Below, piece after piece: positions 16,053 to 24,726 of a stretch of 64,000 nt of DNA (the stretch's first letter is position 1; each line of letters begins with the position of its first letter). The stretch covers positions 4,402,001 through 4,466,000 of the forward strand of contig NZ_CP047385.1 in NCBI RefSeq assembly GCF_000807775.2. Reading direction: 5' to 3'. The notes under the pieces are model-generated. The model searched no databases, was not told the DNA's origin, and worked only from the letters and a program-made list of their open reading frames with translations. Source of the DNA: Pandoraea fibrosis. Its GTDB lineage: Bacteria; Pseudomonadota; Gammaproteobacteria; Burkholderiales; Burkholderiaceae. The translations under genes were made by a program, and so were the position numbers.

Positions 16053-16727
16053 TTAGATTGAAAACCGTCGTAGCCAATCCGTGCGGACGGGATTCAAATC
16101 TACGCCCGGTGATTTTTCCTTTTTCTTTTCAGCTTCAATGGGATCTGGATCGAAGTCGGTAAAAATCGACCAGTTTTGATTCAATTCCCTAACTTCTAAT
16201 ACCTCGCTAAGCGTTACAGCGCCTCCGCCAAAAGCCAGAAACTCCCCCGTCTTGGAATGGCTCTCATTGTTGCGTGCCAGGTAGGCCATATATGACCTTC
16301 CATTCTCATCGAGCACCTTCCAAGTTCCTTCGGGATCATCCACATAGATGACATGATCGCAGTTCGACGATAAAGAATCGTCACCCCGGGCCTGTTCCGA
16401 AACAACACCGATTGTCACGATATCAGGCGAAAGTCTTTTAGCTTCGTCGTACACCACACCGATCCCGTCCGACGTTGCCCCGGCTGCCACGCACGTGCGC
16501 GCAATTCCATGGATGTCTATCGCCCGCTTGAGCTCTTTTTGTATTTGATCATGTAGCTTCGCAGGATCTTTGTAACCGAGTCCAGAGTACCCGCTAAAGA
16601 CCATCACGTGCTTTCCCTGGGTGAGTCTGTCGATATCCAATTTGATCTTATCCGTATCTCGATTTGGCTCGGACACAGATCGCACTCGTGCGATGACGGC
16701 ATTACCGGAATTGCTAACTGGAAGCAT
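16053..16727 (-). CDS. Rossmann/SLOG (LOG-like) protein, candidate type III effector
   Basis: This 224-aa protein has a nucleotide-binding look: HVMVFSGYSGLGYKDPAKLH, then TCVAAGATSDGIGVVYDEAK, DIVTIGVVSEQAR, NCDHVIYVDDP, and finally LAFGGGAVTLSEVLEV. Strand-glycine-helix units ending in GGG-x-x-T-x-x-E recall the SLOG/LOG superfamily, where the equivalent PGGxGTxxE binds a ribose-phosphate. The N-terminal ~25 residues are polar and the C-terminus is charged (EAEKKKEKSPG). A strong AAAGGAG precedes the ATG. It is first of three minus-strand genes ending in a CesT-like chaperone, next to the T3SS, so secretion is plausible but unproven. Confidence 0.65.
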   Translation of the reverse strand: MLPVSNSGNAVIARVRSVSEPNRDTDKIKLDIDRLTQGKHVMVFSGYSGLGYKDPAKLHDQIQKELKRAIDIHGIARTCVAAGATSDGIGVVYDEAKRLSPDIVTIGVVSEQARGDDSLSSNCDHVIYVDDPEGTWKVLDENGRSYMAYLARNNESHSKTGEFLAFGGGAVTLSEVLEVRELNQNWSIFTDFDPDPIEAEKKKEKSPGVDLNPVRTDWLRRFSI

Positions 16728-17104
16728 CTGGTTCTCCTTTGAACAGGTTGAGGACCCCGTCTAATTTGCTTCAGAGCATTGCGTATCGCCAGAGAACTTC
16801 ACCAGATGGTTCCGCCGCGGATCACGATGCTCCGTACACTTTTTTTGTCATGCTAGCGTCCAGGAGAACGCCGTTGTTGCAGAAATTAACCAGCATCGAC
16901 TTCGCGAACGTAAGCATCGTGTACGCAGCAATCCCCCTCCTTGCTTCGGCCTCCATGAAACCGGTAACGCCCCAGCGCACCGATATACAAATAGGACGAG
17001 TCCGATAGAGAATTTCCTCCGTCCCAATGAGAATAGAGCGCACTTTAACGCTAGCTAACGAGAAGCACGAGGATTTCTGTGTGGACAAACAGGAGGTAAA
17101 TACA

Positions 17105-17284
17105 GTGGCGACGATCATTGTGGAAATGCATCATTCGGATTACGAAAATATTGAGCGAGCTGCAACGCTTCTAGGATATTCAAACATCGACATGATGAAA
17201 CTGTGCTCCCACTTGATCGCCAGCGCAGTGAATCGTGACGAGCAGTTCGTCAGCACGCCGATACCTCGCCACCAGAAAGACTAA
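17105..17284 (+). CDS. Small unrecognised protein with strong ribosome binding site
   Basis: This 59-aa ORF opens at GTG, 8 bases after a perfect AGGAGG, which is why this start is chosen over in-frame codons at 17027 or 17081. The sequence begins with a strand (ATIIVEMHHSD), then two helices (YENIERAATLLGY; NIDMMKLCSHLIASAVNRDE), a layout seen in ribbon-helix-helix regulators. That likeness is only by eye. It lies upstream of the LuxR-type regulator on the same strand and could be co-transcribed with it. Confidence 0.55.
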   Translation: MATIIVEMHHSDYENIERAATLLGYSNIDMMKLCSHLIASAVNRDEQFVSTPIPRHQKD

Positions 17285-17429
17285 CTGAGACCCTCTGCCG
17301 ATTGGGGTGACCGACCAGAGCCGTCGGAGACCCGCCTCAGCATCTCGGCGACAACGATATACGCTAGGACACACCCGTGGCCTCCCACGGCCATAAGAAT
17401 GGAATCCTATTCGGATACAGAGTCACTAC

Positions 17430-18104
17430 ATGAATTCGAATCCACCACCCTGGCGACTGATGATCGCAGACCCGCACCCTGTTTCCATCACGGGAATAGA
17501 GAGCGCACTTTCACGTCATGACGACTTTTGCGTGGTGGGTGCAGTCACCGAAATTCGACGCATCTGTCCGACAATCGAGCGCGAAGACGTAAACGTTCTG
17601 GTGTGCTCATATGAATTCGAGTCGGATCCGCTTCCGGACGGACTCTATCTGCTGGGCAAGCTCCGTCGCGAGCACCCATCGCTTCACATTTTTGTTCTGG
17701 CGAATTTTCTACCGGGAAGCCCTCTTGCCAGATATGTGAGGCGACTGGGGGTGGCCAATTTATTCTTCAAATCCCGACTGGATTCGAACGGTCTCGTCGC
17801 CGCCATGCGATGCACGCTGTCTGGCCAGCCGCCCGTGATTGACGAGCCATTGGACCCTGAGACCTCCCCGGCATGCACTCCGCTAGCCGCACACATGAAC
17901 GCGCTATCGAAATGTCAACTTGAGGTGCTCAGATATCATCTCCGCGGCTGGAGCGATCCGCACATCGCATTCCGACGGAAGCGCACGGCCAAAACCGTGA
18001 GCAATCAACGTAATCAGGCACTTCGCAAGCTCGGTTTGGCCGATGTGCACCCCTACACCCGCGACGAAGCGCTCTCGACGCTTTGGCCATGGCTGGTCGG
18101 CTAA
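17430..18104 (+). CDS. LuxR/FixJ-type response regulator with degenerate receiver
   Basis: This 224-aa protein has an N-terminal receiver (LMIADPHPVSITGIESALSR) and a C-terminal LuxR-type HTH (LSKCQLEVLRYHLRGWSDPH, TVSNQRNQALRKLGL). It is a relative of the regulator at 28510-29184: VLVCSYEFESDPLPDGL here against VLVCDYSFESDTEPDGL there. The phosphoacceptor Asp is replaced by Ser, while the acidic pair near the start is reduced to Asp-Pro, so normal phosphorylation is unlikely. The HTH half is also divergent (FRRKRTAKTVSN). It lies between the T3SS genes and the pilus genes and could control either. ATG at 17430 has no strong Shine-Dalgarno. Confidence 0.8.
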   Translation: MNSNPPPWRLMIADPHPVSITGIESALSRHDDFCVVGAVTEIRRICPTIEREDVNVLVCSYEFESDPLPDGLYLLGKLRREHPSLHIFVLANFLPGSPLARYVRRLGVANLFFKSRLDSNGLVAAMRCTLSGQPPVIDEPLDPETSPACTPLAAHMNALSKCQLEVLRYHLRGWSDPHIAFRRKRTAKTVSNQRNQALRKLGLADVHPYTRDEALSTLWPWLVG

Positions 18105-18428
18105 ACGGTTGGTCGTCGATTACCTCCTGACTGAGATAGGCATCAATACAGCGAAGGCACTTTCGGCGCATTGGCTTGCACCGAATGCGTCTCCTTCTGC
18201 GGCCTAGTCGAGTCGATAACGGCAAATTGCCGCCCCAAAGCACGAAGCTGGGCGGCAATGGCACAACAGGGTTTCATCGCTTTCAAGCGCTTGGGCAAGA
18301 ACGCCTCCACAGGCGCAAGGATCAGCAAAGCTTTCGCAAATCCTTGGCCATCCGGCGTGCGCTCAACGACTCTCGCATCTCGCGGCAGCGCTCCAGCATT
18401 CAGCTCATGGACTAGCGCTACCGCTTAG
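18105..18428. other. Gap with no confident gene
   Basis: A minus-strand frame without ATG is open from about 18414 to 18143, directly behind the adhesin stop. It reads through VHELNAGALPRDARVVERTP and LLILAPVEAFLPKRLKAMKP. It may be a decayed gene; I do not recognise it and no start or Shine-Dalgarno supports expression. Confidence 0.3.
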
Positions 18429-19517
18429 CTACAGACTCTGCGCCGACGGCGAGAAGATGATTTTCAGCTTGCCTGTGTAACTGCCCGCACGTTTCTCCTT
18501 CGCATTGAACTCCGGCGTTTCCAGCACCAATGGCATCGGTTTGCACGTCACAGGTACCGGGATATTGGGGAGGTACACGGACCTGACTTCGGCGCTGTTT
18601 CCCCCCGGTAACCGAACCGTTTCGCCATTGTTCAGTGCGTTGCGCTGTCCGTTGTGCAGGTACGTCACGCCGTAGTCGATACGCTCCTGGGTCGATTGAC
18701 CCGACGTCCCATCACGAACAACGGAAAAACTGCCCGGTACACGCTGCGATGCCGGCAAATCGTCTTTGACCGTTACATCAAACCACGAACTGTGCGAGCC
18801 GAATCCGTCGTACAGGCACATGTCAATGTTTCGATGTCCAGTTGTGCGTCCATCGCGACTGACTTGACCGGTTAAGCCGAGGTCTACCGTCGGTGTCGTC
18901 GTGTTGTGCTCCGGGAGGAAGATTTGAACGTTCTTCGTGTCCGTTACGTGCAGAGTGATTTCGGCTTCTGTTTTGGCGACTTGCTTGGACGTCCCCCACT
19001 GCATCTGTTTTAGCTTCAGATGGGCCTTCCAAATACCGCCTGAGGGCAGTTTTTTGAGTTCAGATGGAGGGATGCGTACGTCGATCTTTACCCAAGCTAC
19101 GCTCCTAGTGGACATCGCACCGTGGAGTGCATTCAATTCACTACCCGTATTCTTGAATGCAGCCAACTCCAGGCTGTGGGTAGCTCGACTCCCAACCTCC
19201 GTAAACCGAAGCTTCACGGTAGGCCCAGCAGGAACGTTCCACGCTCCCTTGGTTGCACACGCCCCATACTGGTCGTCAGTATCCGAATGGCAAACCCAGT
19301 AGTTCCGCTTCCAGTTATTGTCCTCCGGCGTAGCGTCTTCTGCAGCCAACTTGTTATTCCAAAGGACCACTTCCGCCGGAGCGTCCCGTTCGAACTTCTG
19401 CTCGATCTTTTCATCCCAGTCGTGGGGAAGCAACAACCCCGCCAGCGCTCCCTGCGAGGCGAATACCAGCGCCGCCGTAAGCAGCGGCATTAATACGAAT
19501 GCACGAAGAATTCTCAT
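18429..19517 (-). CDS. CS1/cable-type pilus tip adhesin, CblD/CfaE-like
   Basis: This 362-aa secreted protein has a clear signal peptide (MRILRAFVLMPLLTAALVFA, cleaved near GALAG). The C-terminal third shows the pattern of CS1-type minor pilins of the CblD family: RNIDMCLYDGFGSHSSWFDV with FSVVRDG, then INGxx-like NGQRNALNNGETVRLPGG, PVTCKPMPLVLETPEFNAKE and a final strand GSYTGKLKIIFSPSAQ. Known members sit at the pilus tip, bind host receptors and start assembly. CfaE is about 360 aa. It is the last gene of the pilus operon and overlaps the small ORF upstream by ATGA. Confidence 0.88.
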   Translation of the reverse strand: MRILRAFVLMPLLTAALVFASQGALAGLLLPHDWDEKIEQKFERDAPAEVVLWNNKLAAEDATPEDNNWKRNYWVCHSDTDDQYGACATKGAWNVPAGPTVKLRFTEVGSRATHSLELAAFKNTGSELNALHGAMSTRSVAWVKIDVRIPPSELKKLPSGGIWKAHLKLKQMQWGTSKQVAKTEAEITLHVTDTKNVQIFLPEHNTTTPTVDLGLTGQVSRDGRTTGHRNIDMCLYDGFGSHSSWFDVTVKDDLPASQRVPGSFSVVRDGTSGQSTQERIDYGVTYLHNGQRNALNNGETVRLPGGNSAEVRSVYLPNIPVPVTCKPMPLVLETPEFNAKEKRAGSYTGKLKIIFSPSAQSL

Positions 19518-19765
19518 GTTGACCTCCGGCCATAGAGTGAAATGGGCCAGGAGCCCAGCAGACTGTATTGTTTCGTCTCCGGGGCCGTCTGTATGTCGGA
19601 GAATTCCGTGTTGTACGTTCCCGCTTCCGGCCCATCGGAATATTCATTAGCTGCGCTGTCATGCGGCGGATTGACAAGGCACTCCTGTGCGGCACCTGTC
19701 ACCTGAAGCCTCGGAACGCTAAAATCGCTGAGGAATCCTGTCTGTCGAATAGCCGTCGTTGCCAT
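19514..19765 (-). CDS. Small coupled ORF between DsbA-like and tip adhesin genes
   Basis: This 83-aa frame has a stop that overlaps the adhesin ATG as ATGA, so its translation could feed the adhesin gene. The product is polar with no signal peptide or recognised domain (LSDFSVPRLQVTGAAQECLV; EAGTYNTEFSDIQTAPETKQ). The known cable and CS1 operons have no gene here. It may be a real small protein, the decayed end of a pilin gene, or only a coupling leader. Confidence is low because only the overlap and the open frame support it. Confidence 0.35.
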   Translation of the reverse strand: MATTAIRQTGFLSDFSVPRLQVTGAAQECLVNPPHDSAANEYSDGPEAGTYNTEFSDIQTAPETKQYSLLGSWPISLYGRRST

Positions 19766-19823
19766 CCATGCAGAAGAGGTACGCCGCCCGCGATTGCGGG
19801 CTCCTCAATCGGCTACGAGTTGC

Positions 19824-20474
19824 CTATCGACCACCGCGCTTGGACTTCGACAGCAAGTAGTCCAGGACTTCGGCGGTTCGTTCAGGCGTAGTGCCGACGG
19901 TCACCAGCTCGTTACCGTTGAATACGACGGCTGGCACAGCTTCGATCTTGTATTGATTTGCCAGTCGCGCGTATTCGGCCACCGCCGCTGTGGTTTGCGG
20001 CGCTTGCAAAGCCTTTTGGAACACATCGTCCGACACGCCGAAACGCTTCACGAACTCCGATTGGCTGCGACTCGTCAGCAGATAGTTCCTGTTCACCAGC
20101 ACTTCTTCGAAAACCGCCGGCGTAGCGAGCGCTTCGAGTTTGAGATGTTCGAGCGCGCCATAGAGGAATGCATGGCCCTCCAGCCGATGCGAAAAGACCA
20201 CCGGGATGCGACGCACCGATACGAACGCGCTGTTTCGCTTCGCCCACGCTTGCAGGGCGGGGTCCATGCGCATGCATGCCTGGCAACCGAAGTAGAAAAA
20301 CTCGATGACTTCGACTTTGCCGTTCTTTGCCGCCATGCTCTTTTTCCCCGATGCCAGCACCTGGTAATCGGTGCCGGCGACGACTTTTCGTTCTCGAGCG
20401 CCCGAGGGCGCGGCATTTGAAACGAGAGCGGTACAGCTAAGCGCAAAGAGCAAACACAGTGTCTTTAGAAACAT
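19824..20474 (-). CDS. DsbA-like periplasmic thiol:disulfide oxidoreductase within pilus operon
   Basis: This 216-aa protein has a signal peptide (MFLKTLCLLFALSCTALVS). The DsbA thioredoxin fold follows: VIEFFYFGCQACMRMDPALQ contains the CxxC site as Cys-Gln-Ala-Cys, the helical insert is at 70-165, and the cis-proline loop is EAVPAVVFNG. E. coli DsbA has CPHC, so the dipeptide differs. ATG 20474 is chosen over the upstream in-frame ATG at 20525 because AGGAG lies 8 bases before it and the signal peptide begins there. Its place between usher and tip adhesin suggests it forms disulfides in the Cys-containing adhesin or chaperone. Confidence 0.88.
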   Translation of the reverse strand: MFLKTLCLLFALSCTALVSNAAPSGARERKVVAGTDYQVLASGKKSMAAKNGKVEVIEFFYFGCQACMRMDPALQAWAKRNSAFVSVRRIPVVFSHRLEGHAFLYGALEHLKLEALATPAVFEEVLVNRNYLLTSRSQSEFVKRFGVSDDVFQKALQAPQTTAAVAEYARLANQYKIEAVPAVVFNGNELVTVGTTPERTAEVLDYLLSKSKRGGR

Positions 20475-20608
20475 ATTGATTCTCCTGTAGGGCGATACAC
20501 GTTCGGGCACGTTCGGACAACACATTGGCTGTCCGAACAGCGCTCACACGAACGCTCACTCCGATTCTTCAGCAGGCGTTGTTGCACGCCTCAACATTTA
20601 ACGACGGC

Positions 20609-23302
20609 TTACAGGCTATTCGCCTTCTTCCCGCCTTCCGACAGTACGTAACGACGGTCGAGCACTCGCTTGACGCGCGCCTGACGAGAAATTTCCGGCG
20701 GCAGCTCGCTGGCATTGGCGACTTCACAACGCACCTCGCCAACCATCATCAGCACGTCCCTCCGATCCTTCACCGCCAACGGGCACCGCATGATCGACGC
20801 GCCGTCGGCAACATACATGTCCGAGGCCTTCCGATCGAACTCCGCGACAAATCCGCCGGCATCGTCGAGCGATGCGATCGGCCCGTTCAGAATCACGCTG
20901 TCTGCCAACGGCATTCCGTCCGGAGAAAGCGCCTGCCCGACATACGTGTAGACGACCTTCGATTCCACCGTGCGAGTCGTCAGATGACCCGGGACCATAA
21001 ACAGGTCGCGTCGCCCCAACCCTTCAATCACGCTCGTGGCGGCGCCTGCGGCATCGTGCCCGCCCACATCCCGCACCTCGACCGCGATGGGCGAAAACGC
21101 GGGAACAGGCATCAACACGCTTTCCCCGAAGTTCACTCGCACGCCCTGCCCGCCGGGGGCCGAAACTTCGGCCGCTGCGCCACTGGCTTCCTCGTGCCCG
21201 CCAACGCTCACCGCAAGGCCGGCCATCGGCTCACCTTGCATGCTCGCGCCACCGAACATCACACCTTGCCGACTGATCGCCACCGACGACGTATAGCTGC
21301 CGCTCAGGGACGGCGAGTTGCCAAAGTGCTTGCTGTAGCTGTTGACGATCGCACCATTGGCATTGCCATACTTGCTACCCGTGGTTCGACCGCTGACGCG
21401 TACCGCAGCGCTAGTGGTGCCCGTCCCGGACAGATCGACACCGACCTCTCGATAGGTGTTGCCTTGCCACGCCCAGTTTTGGCTGGCCGTGTAGTTCACC
21501 GCGCTCTCTTTCCGGTTCGTGCGCACGTCGACGCTACCCGACGTATAAGTCGACGCACCACCGTCTGCCGACGCCGGCTGGGCACGCGAAATCGAGACGC
21601 CGACATAAATGCCATGATCGCGCGCGCGCCCCGCGTCTTGTCGGGCGAACACACCAACCCGTGAGTTAAAGGTCACGCCTCGCCACATATCGGAGCGGGA
21701 AAATTCCGCCTGCATCGCACGCGAAATCCGGTTCCCACCGACGGGGCGTGGACGGACAAGCCACGGACGATCATTGAAGGGGGAAGATTCGTATTGCGTG
21801 GTTCCCAGGCTTTTATTGAACGTGTAGCCCAACATCGCCGACCATTTTCCCAAGGGCATCGACACCGACGCGGTCACCGTGTCGTAGGACCCTACCGTTC
21901 GATACGCGGGCGTGCCGTTCGAGCGGCCAGCCCGGACCTGATATCGATAGACGTTGAACGACACGCCGTTGCTCCATGAGATGTTTTGCGTGTTTCCGCG
22001 TGTGCCGTCCGTACCGAAGAAATAGGCGCCGCTCAGCGAGAGCACGCCGACGGGAAAGGTCTTCGTCCAGGCCAGCGACGTCTCCGAGAACAGCTTGCCA
22101 CGCTGAGACGCAATGCCGCTCGTGAGCGACACATCGCCCGGCAGTGGCACGCGAACACCTGCTGCGGCCACCACGCCGGAGCGCGTGATATCGCCACGCT
22201 CCGCAGCACGGCCGACCTGAGCGAACCATTGCGTCCGCTCCGAACCGGGACCGCCGCCCGTCTTGGAGAACGGGCTACTTTGTGTGCGCACTTGCACGCC
22301 GTCCTCGAAAATGCGCAGCGTCACCAGATATGAGCCTTCCGGAAACTGGCTTGTATCGAGCGTATTGATACCGGAGCGCAAGTAGAACGAGCCCAACAGC
22401 TCATTGCCACGATAGGCGTCCACGCGCGCATCGCGCGTGAGCAGCACCGTGACGGGCGTTCCCTGCGCCGCGACGGCAGCATTGGCGTAGGCAAGCGTTG
22501 TTCCCGCGCGCACGCCGTCGAGAACCCCGGTGGGCAACATCGAAAAACCGAAGTTCCCCCCGAGGCGGCTAGCCAGGTTCCGGCTATCCATGCGCCCGAT
22601 CTGGGCATAATGTTCCGCGCCCAGGTCGTGGCGATAATACAAATCGCGCATGCGCAACTCGCTGCGCACACTACGGGCGTAGCTCGTGTGCGCGAAATCC
22701 CAATTCCCGCCAATAAAACTCTTTTCGCTGAGTCCGAGCGCGCCGGTGCCCGATACGCTCAAACTACGATAATTCTTGCCGGTAGACACATTGAATGTCT
22801 GACCATGCACCAGTGCATTCTGTGTCGAAGCGGTAATTTCGTGAAACTGGTTATCGATTGTCTTCTGCCGAATCCACTCCGGCGAAACGAACAGATTGAG
22901 TACGCCATTGCTCTCGTCATAAATGACGGCAGCCGTTTTCGTCTCAACATACGAACAGCTCGCGCTCTGCCCCTGGCACGTCAAGTGACTGTTGCGGGGC
23001 ATGATGGTGGTCAGAGAATCCGCCAGCGGCTCGCCGAAATGTTCGACATCGACAAAGTCCACAATCGCCCGCATCAGACGTTCCGGTTCTTCGATGCGCA
23101 CCGTATCCGGTGTGACGTGAACACGAAACAATCCAAGCGTGCGTCCCAGAAACTTGACTTCGACCCGCTCCTCGGCACCCTCGACGATCTCTTCGAACCC
23201 GCTGGGCACGCGCGCGAGCGCCTGTACAGGCATCGCGATGTCGTACACCGACATCGCGCCCAAACACGCCAGCAGAGATTTTCGAAAAGGGAACGTAGGC
23301 AC
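20609..23302 (-). CDS. CS1/cable-type outer-membrane usher, CblC/CfaC-like
   Basis: This is an 897-aa usher starting at GTG 23302, with a signal peptide ending near PVQALA. It belongs to the alternate (CS1/TcfC) usher family: FEEIVEGAEERVEVKFLGRT, RLMRAIVDFVDVEHFGEPLA, RSELRMRDLYYRHDLGAEHY, FPEGSYLVTLRIFEDGVQVR, and a C-terminal domain after VLMPVPAFSPIAVEVRDVGG. The central ~500 residues are the alternating strands of the beta barrel. Ushers of this family (CooC, CfaC, CblC) are about 870 aa. It receives chaperone-pilin complexes and extrudes the fibre. A terminator-like hairpin separates it from the major pilin gene. Confidence 0.93.
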   Translation of the reverse strand: MPTFPFRKSLLACLGAMSVYDIAMPVQALARVPSGFEEIVEGAEERVEVKFLGRTLGLFRVHVTPDTVRIEEPERLMRAIVDFVDVEHFGEPLADSLTTIMPRNSHLTCQGQSASCSYVETKTAAVIYDESNGVLNLFVSPEWIRQKTIDNQFHEITASTQNALVHGQTFNVSTGKNYRSLSVSGTGALGLSEKSFIGGNWDFAHTSYARSVRSELRMRDLYYRHDLGAEHYAQIGRMDSRNLASRLGGNFGFSMLPTGVLDGVRAGTTLAYANAAVAAQGTPVTVLLTRDARVDAYRGNELLGSFYLRSGINTLDTSQFPEGSYLVTLRIFEDGVQVRTQSSPFSKTGGGPGSERTQWFAQVGRAAERGDITRSGVVAAAGVRVPLPGDVSLTSGIASQRGKLFSETSLAWTKTFPVGVLSLSGAYFFGTDGTRGNTQNISWSNGVSFNVYRYQVRAGRSNGTPAYRTVGSYDTVTASVSMPLGKWSAMLGYTFNKSLGTTQYESSPFNDRPWLVRPRPVGGNRISRAMQAEFSRSDMWRGVTFNSRVGVFARQDAGRARDHGIYVGVSISRAQPASADGGASTYTSGSVDVRTNRKESAVNYTASQNWAWQGNTYREVGVDLSGTGTTSAAVRVSGRTTGSKYGNANGAIVNSYSKHFGNSPSLSGSYTSSVAISRQGVMFGGASMQGEPMAGLAVSVGGHEEASGAAAEVSAPGGQGVRVNFGESVLMPVPAFSPIAVEVRDVGGHDAAGAATSVIEGLGRRDLFMVPGHLTTRTVESKVVYTYVGQALSPDGMPLADSVILNGPIASLDDAGGFVAEFDRKASDMYVADGASIMRCPLAVKDRRDVLMMVGEVRCEVANASELPPEISRQARVKRVLDRRYVLSEGGKKANSL

Positions 23303-23343
23303 GGTCTATATCGAAGTCGTTAAAAAATGGGATGGAGTAATGC

Positions 23344-23374
23344 AAAAAAATTGGGGGAGCTTTACCTCCCCCCA
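23344..23374 (-). terminator. Attenuator hairpin between major pilin and usher genes
   Basis: Read on the minus strand, a G/C-rich stem (TTGGGGGGAGG / GCTCCCCCAA) closes on a four-base loop and is followed by seven T. This is a textbook intrinsic terminator inside the pilus operon, just after the pilin stop. It would let most transcripts end after the abundant pilin while some read through to usher, DsbA-like protein and tip adhesin. Confidence 0.85.
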
Positions 23375-23400
23375 AAAGAAGATTCGCGTAGAGAAGCTTC

Positions 23401-23904
23401 TTAGCTGTTGGACCCAGCGGCCTGCGTCACGATCAGGCGTACCGGACCGCTATACAGACCCGCCGTCGCAATCGTGCCTGCTGTTTTGGGCTCGATGCTG
23501 AACGTCAGCTTCTTCGATGCTTTGCTGTCCTTGTCCTGGAAAAGCTCGGTGGCGGCCAGCTTGGTGCCAGTCAACTTCAGCGGCGTCCCGTCAACCTTCA
23601 CCTGCAGCGGAATCGCCACTGCGCTGGTATCCATCGTGTGGGTCAGCTGCGGCTCGGCCTGCAAGCGAATCTCGATGTCCTTCGTCGTTTCGTTCGAGAA
23701 GATCTTGGCGTCGAAGGTCTGCGCACGGAGCCCCGTACCCGGGATGTGCTCCAACTTCAGGTTGCTGGGCAGGGCCGAACCATCGGCGGCAAGCAGTTCC
23801 ACGGTCGGGTCGATCTGGGCCGTAACGGTGATTTCCTTTTCAACAGCAAAAGCCGAGAACGAGATGAGTGCAGCGGCAGCGACCGGAGCAATTTTCAGAA
23901 ACAT
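23401..23904 (-). CDS. CS1/cable-type major pilin, CblA/CooA-like
   Basis: This 167-aa protein has a signal peptide (MFLKIAPVAAAALISFSAFA). The mature part opens with the CS1-pilin signature VEKEITVTAQIDPTVELL and ends with the donor/acceptor-type strands GLYSGPVRLIVTQ. It has no cysteines in the mature region, as for CblA and CfaB. The N-terminal strand completes the neighbouring subunit in the fibre. It follows the chaperone gene by 57 bases and is succeeded by an attenuator hairpin, so it should be the most abundant product of the operon. Confidence 0.93.
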   Translation of the reverse strand: MFLKIAPVAAAALISFSAFAVEKEITVTAQIDPTVELLAADGSALPSNLKLEHIPGTGLRAQTFDAKIFSNETTKDIEIRLQAEPQLTHTMDTSAVAIPLQVKVDGTPLKLTGTKLAATELFQDKDSKASKKLTFSIEPKTAGTIATAGLYSGPVRLIVTQAAGSNS

Positions 23905-23961
23905 AATGATTTGAAGTCCTAAATTTAATGAAATAGACGAGCCATCGGAACAGGATTTCCT

Positions 23962-24726
23962 TTAGGCTCCAGGCATCTCCACGGTACTGCTGCGCACGGT
24001 GTTTTGTTGAACATCAGCAGAACCGTCGAGGCGATACTTGAGCTGCCATACGGGCTTGGTGACCGAATGTGGAAGCTCCCACGTTTGACCGGGGTAGACG
24101 CTGCGTTCTACCGACTTCCAGTCGCACTTGGCATCGGACGCATCCGACTCGCATGCCCCAGCTTCGAGCACGGCGAGACGAACGTTTCCGGTATTCTTGA
24201 GCGTCTTGCCCGAAACCGTCATTGACGGCGAGCGCACGCTTGGCAACACGCGAACCAACGGCGCCCATACGAGCGCGAAATCCACGTTACTTGCGATCTT
24301 TTCAGTGGGTCCGCGCTCCTCGTCGGCTTCAGGGGCGACCGGCTCGAAATTGACCCGGTACAGCTCCTCTTTCGCTGGCGTACCCAGCGCAATGACGCGC
24401 ACGAGACGAGATCCCCCGGCAGGCAAGGCAAATTTACTCGGCGAGACGGTCACGGCCGCCTCCCCCGAACGTGGCGCGTCTTCTTCCGTTTCCTGCGCCG
24501 TCGCGGGATTGATGACGCGCTTGACCACCACCTTGACGTATTGCGTGGCGTCGGAGCGGGAGTGCACACGAAGTTGCGCAGCGCTCGAGACCTTCGTGTC
24601 GATAGCGCTGCTCATCGGCGAGACAAGCATGTTCGCTTGCGCTGTCGAGCAAAGCGTCGACAGCGTGAACAACGAAGCACCAATAAGAGCATTCGCCACG
24701 GGGGTTTTAGCGATAGAGATCAACAT
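23962..24726 (-). CDS. CS1/cable-type periplasmic pilus chaperone, CblB/CfaA-like
   Basis: This 254-aa protein has a signal peptide (MLISIAKTPVANALIGASLF, ending near AQA). Two Ig-like domains follow: domain 1 has LVSPMSSAID, QYVKVVVKRVINPA, FALPAGGSRLVRVIALG and LYRVNFEPVAPE, and domain 2 carries KTLKNTGNVRLAVLEAGACE and YPGQTWELPH. This is the layout of alternate-type chaperones (CfaA, CooB, CblB; about 240 aa), which cap pilin subunits in the periplasm. ATG 24726 is chosen because the signal peptide begins there. It is the first gene of the pilus operon. Confidence 0.9.
   Translation of the reverse strand: MLISIAKTPVANALIGASLFTLSTLCSTAQANMLVSPMSSAIDTKVSSAAQLRVHSRSDATQYVKVVVKRVINPATAQETEEDAPRSGEAAVTVSPSKFALPAGGSRLVRVIALGTPAKEELYRVNFEPVAPEADEERGPTEKIASNVDFALVWAPLVRVLPSVRSPSMTVSGKTLKNTGNVRLAVLEAGACESDASDAKCDWKSVERSVYPGQTWELPHSVTKPVWQLKYRLDGSADVQQNTVRSSTVEMPGA

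Noticed and set aside
15040-16077. Longer 345-aa version of the candidate effector
   Set aside because: It overlaps the upstream gene and has no Shine-Dalgarno; the ATG at 15939 has GGAG at good spacing.
20525-21664. 379-aa plus-strand ORF
   Set aside because: It is antisense to the usher gene; the usher frame carries the signal peptide and family motifs.
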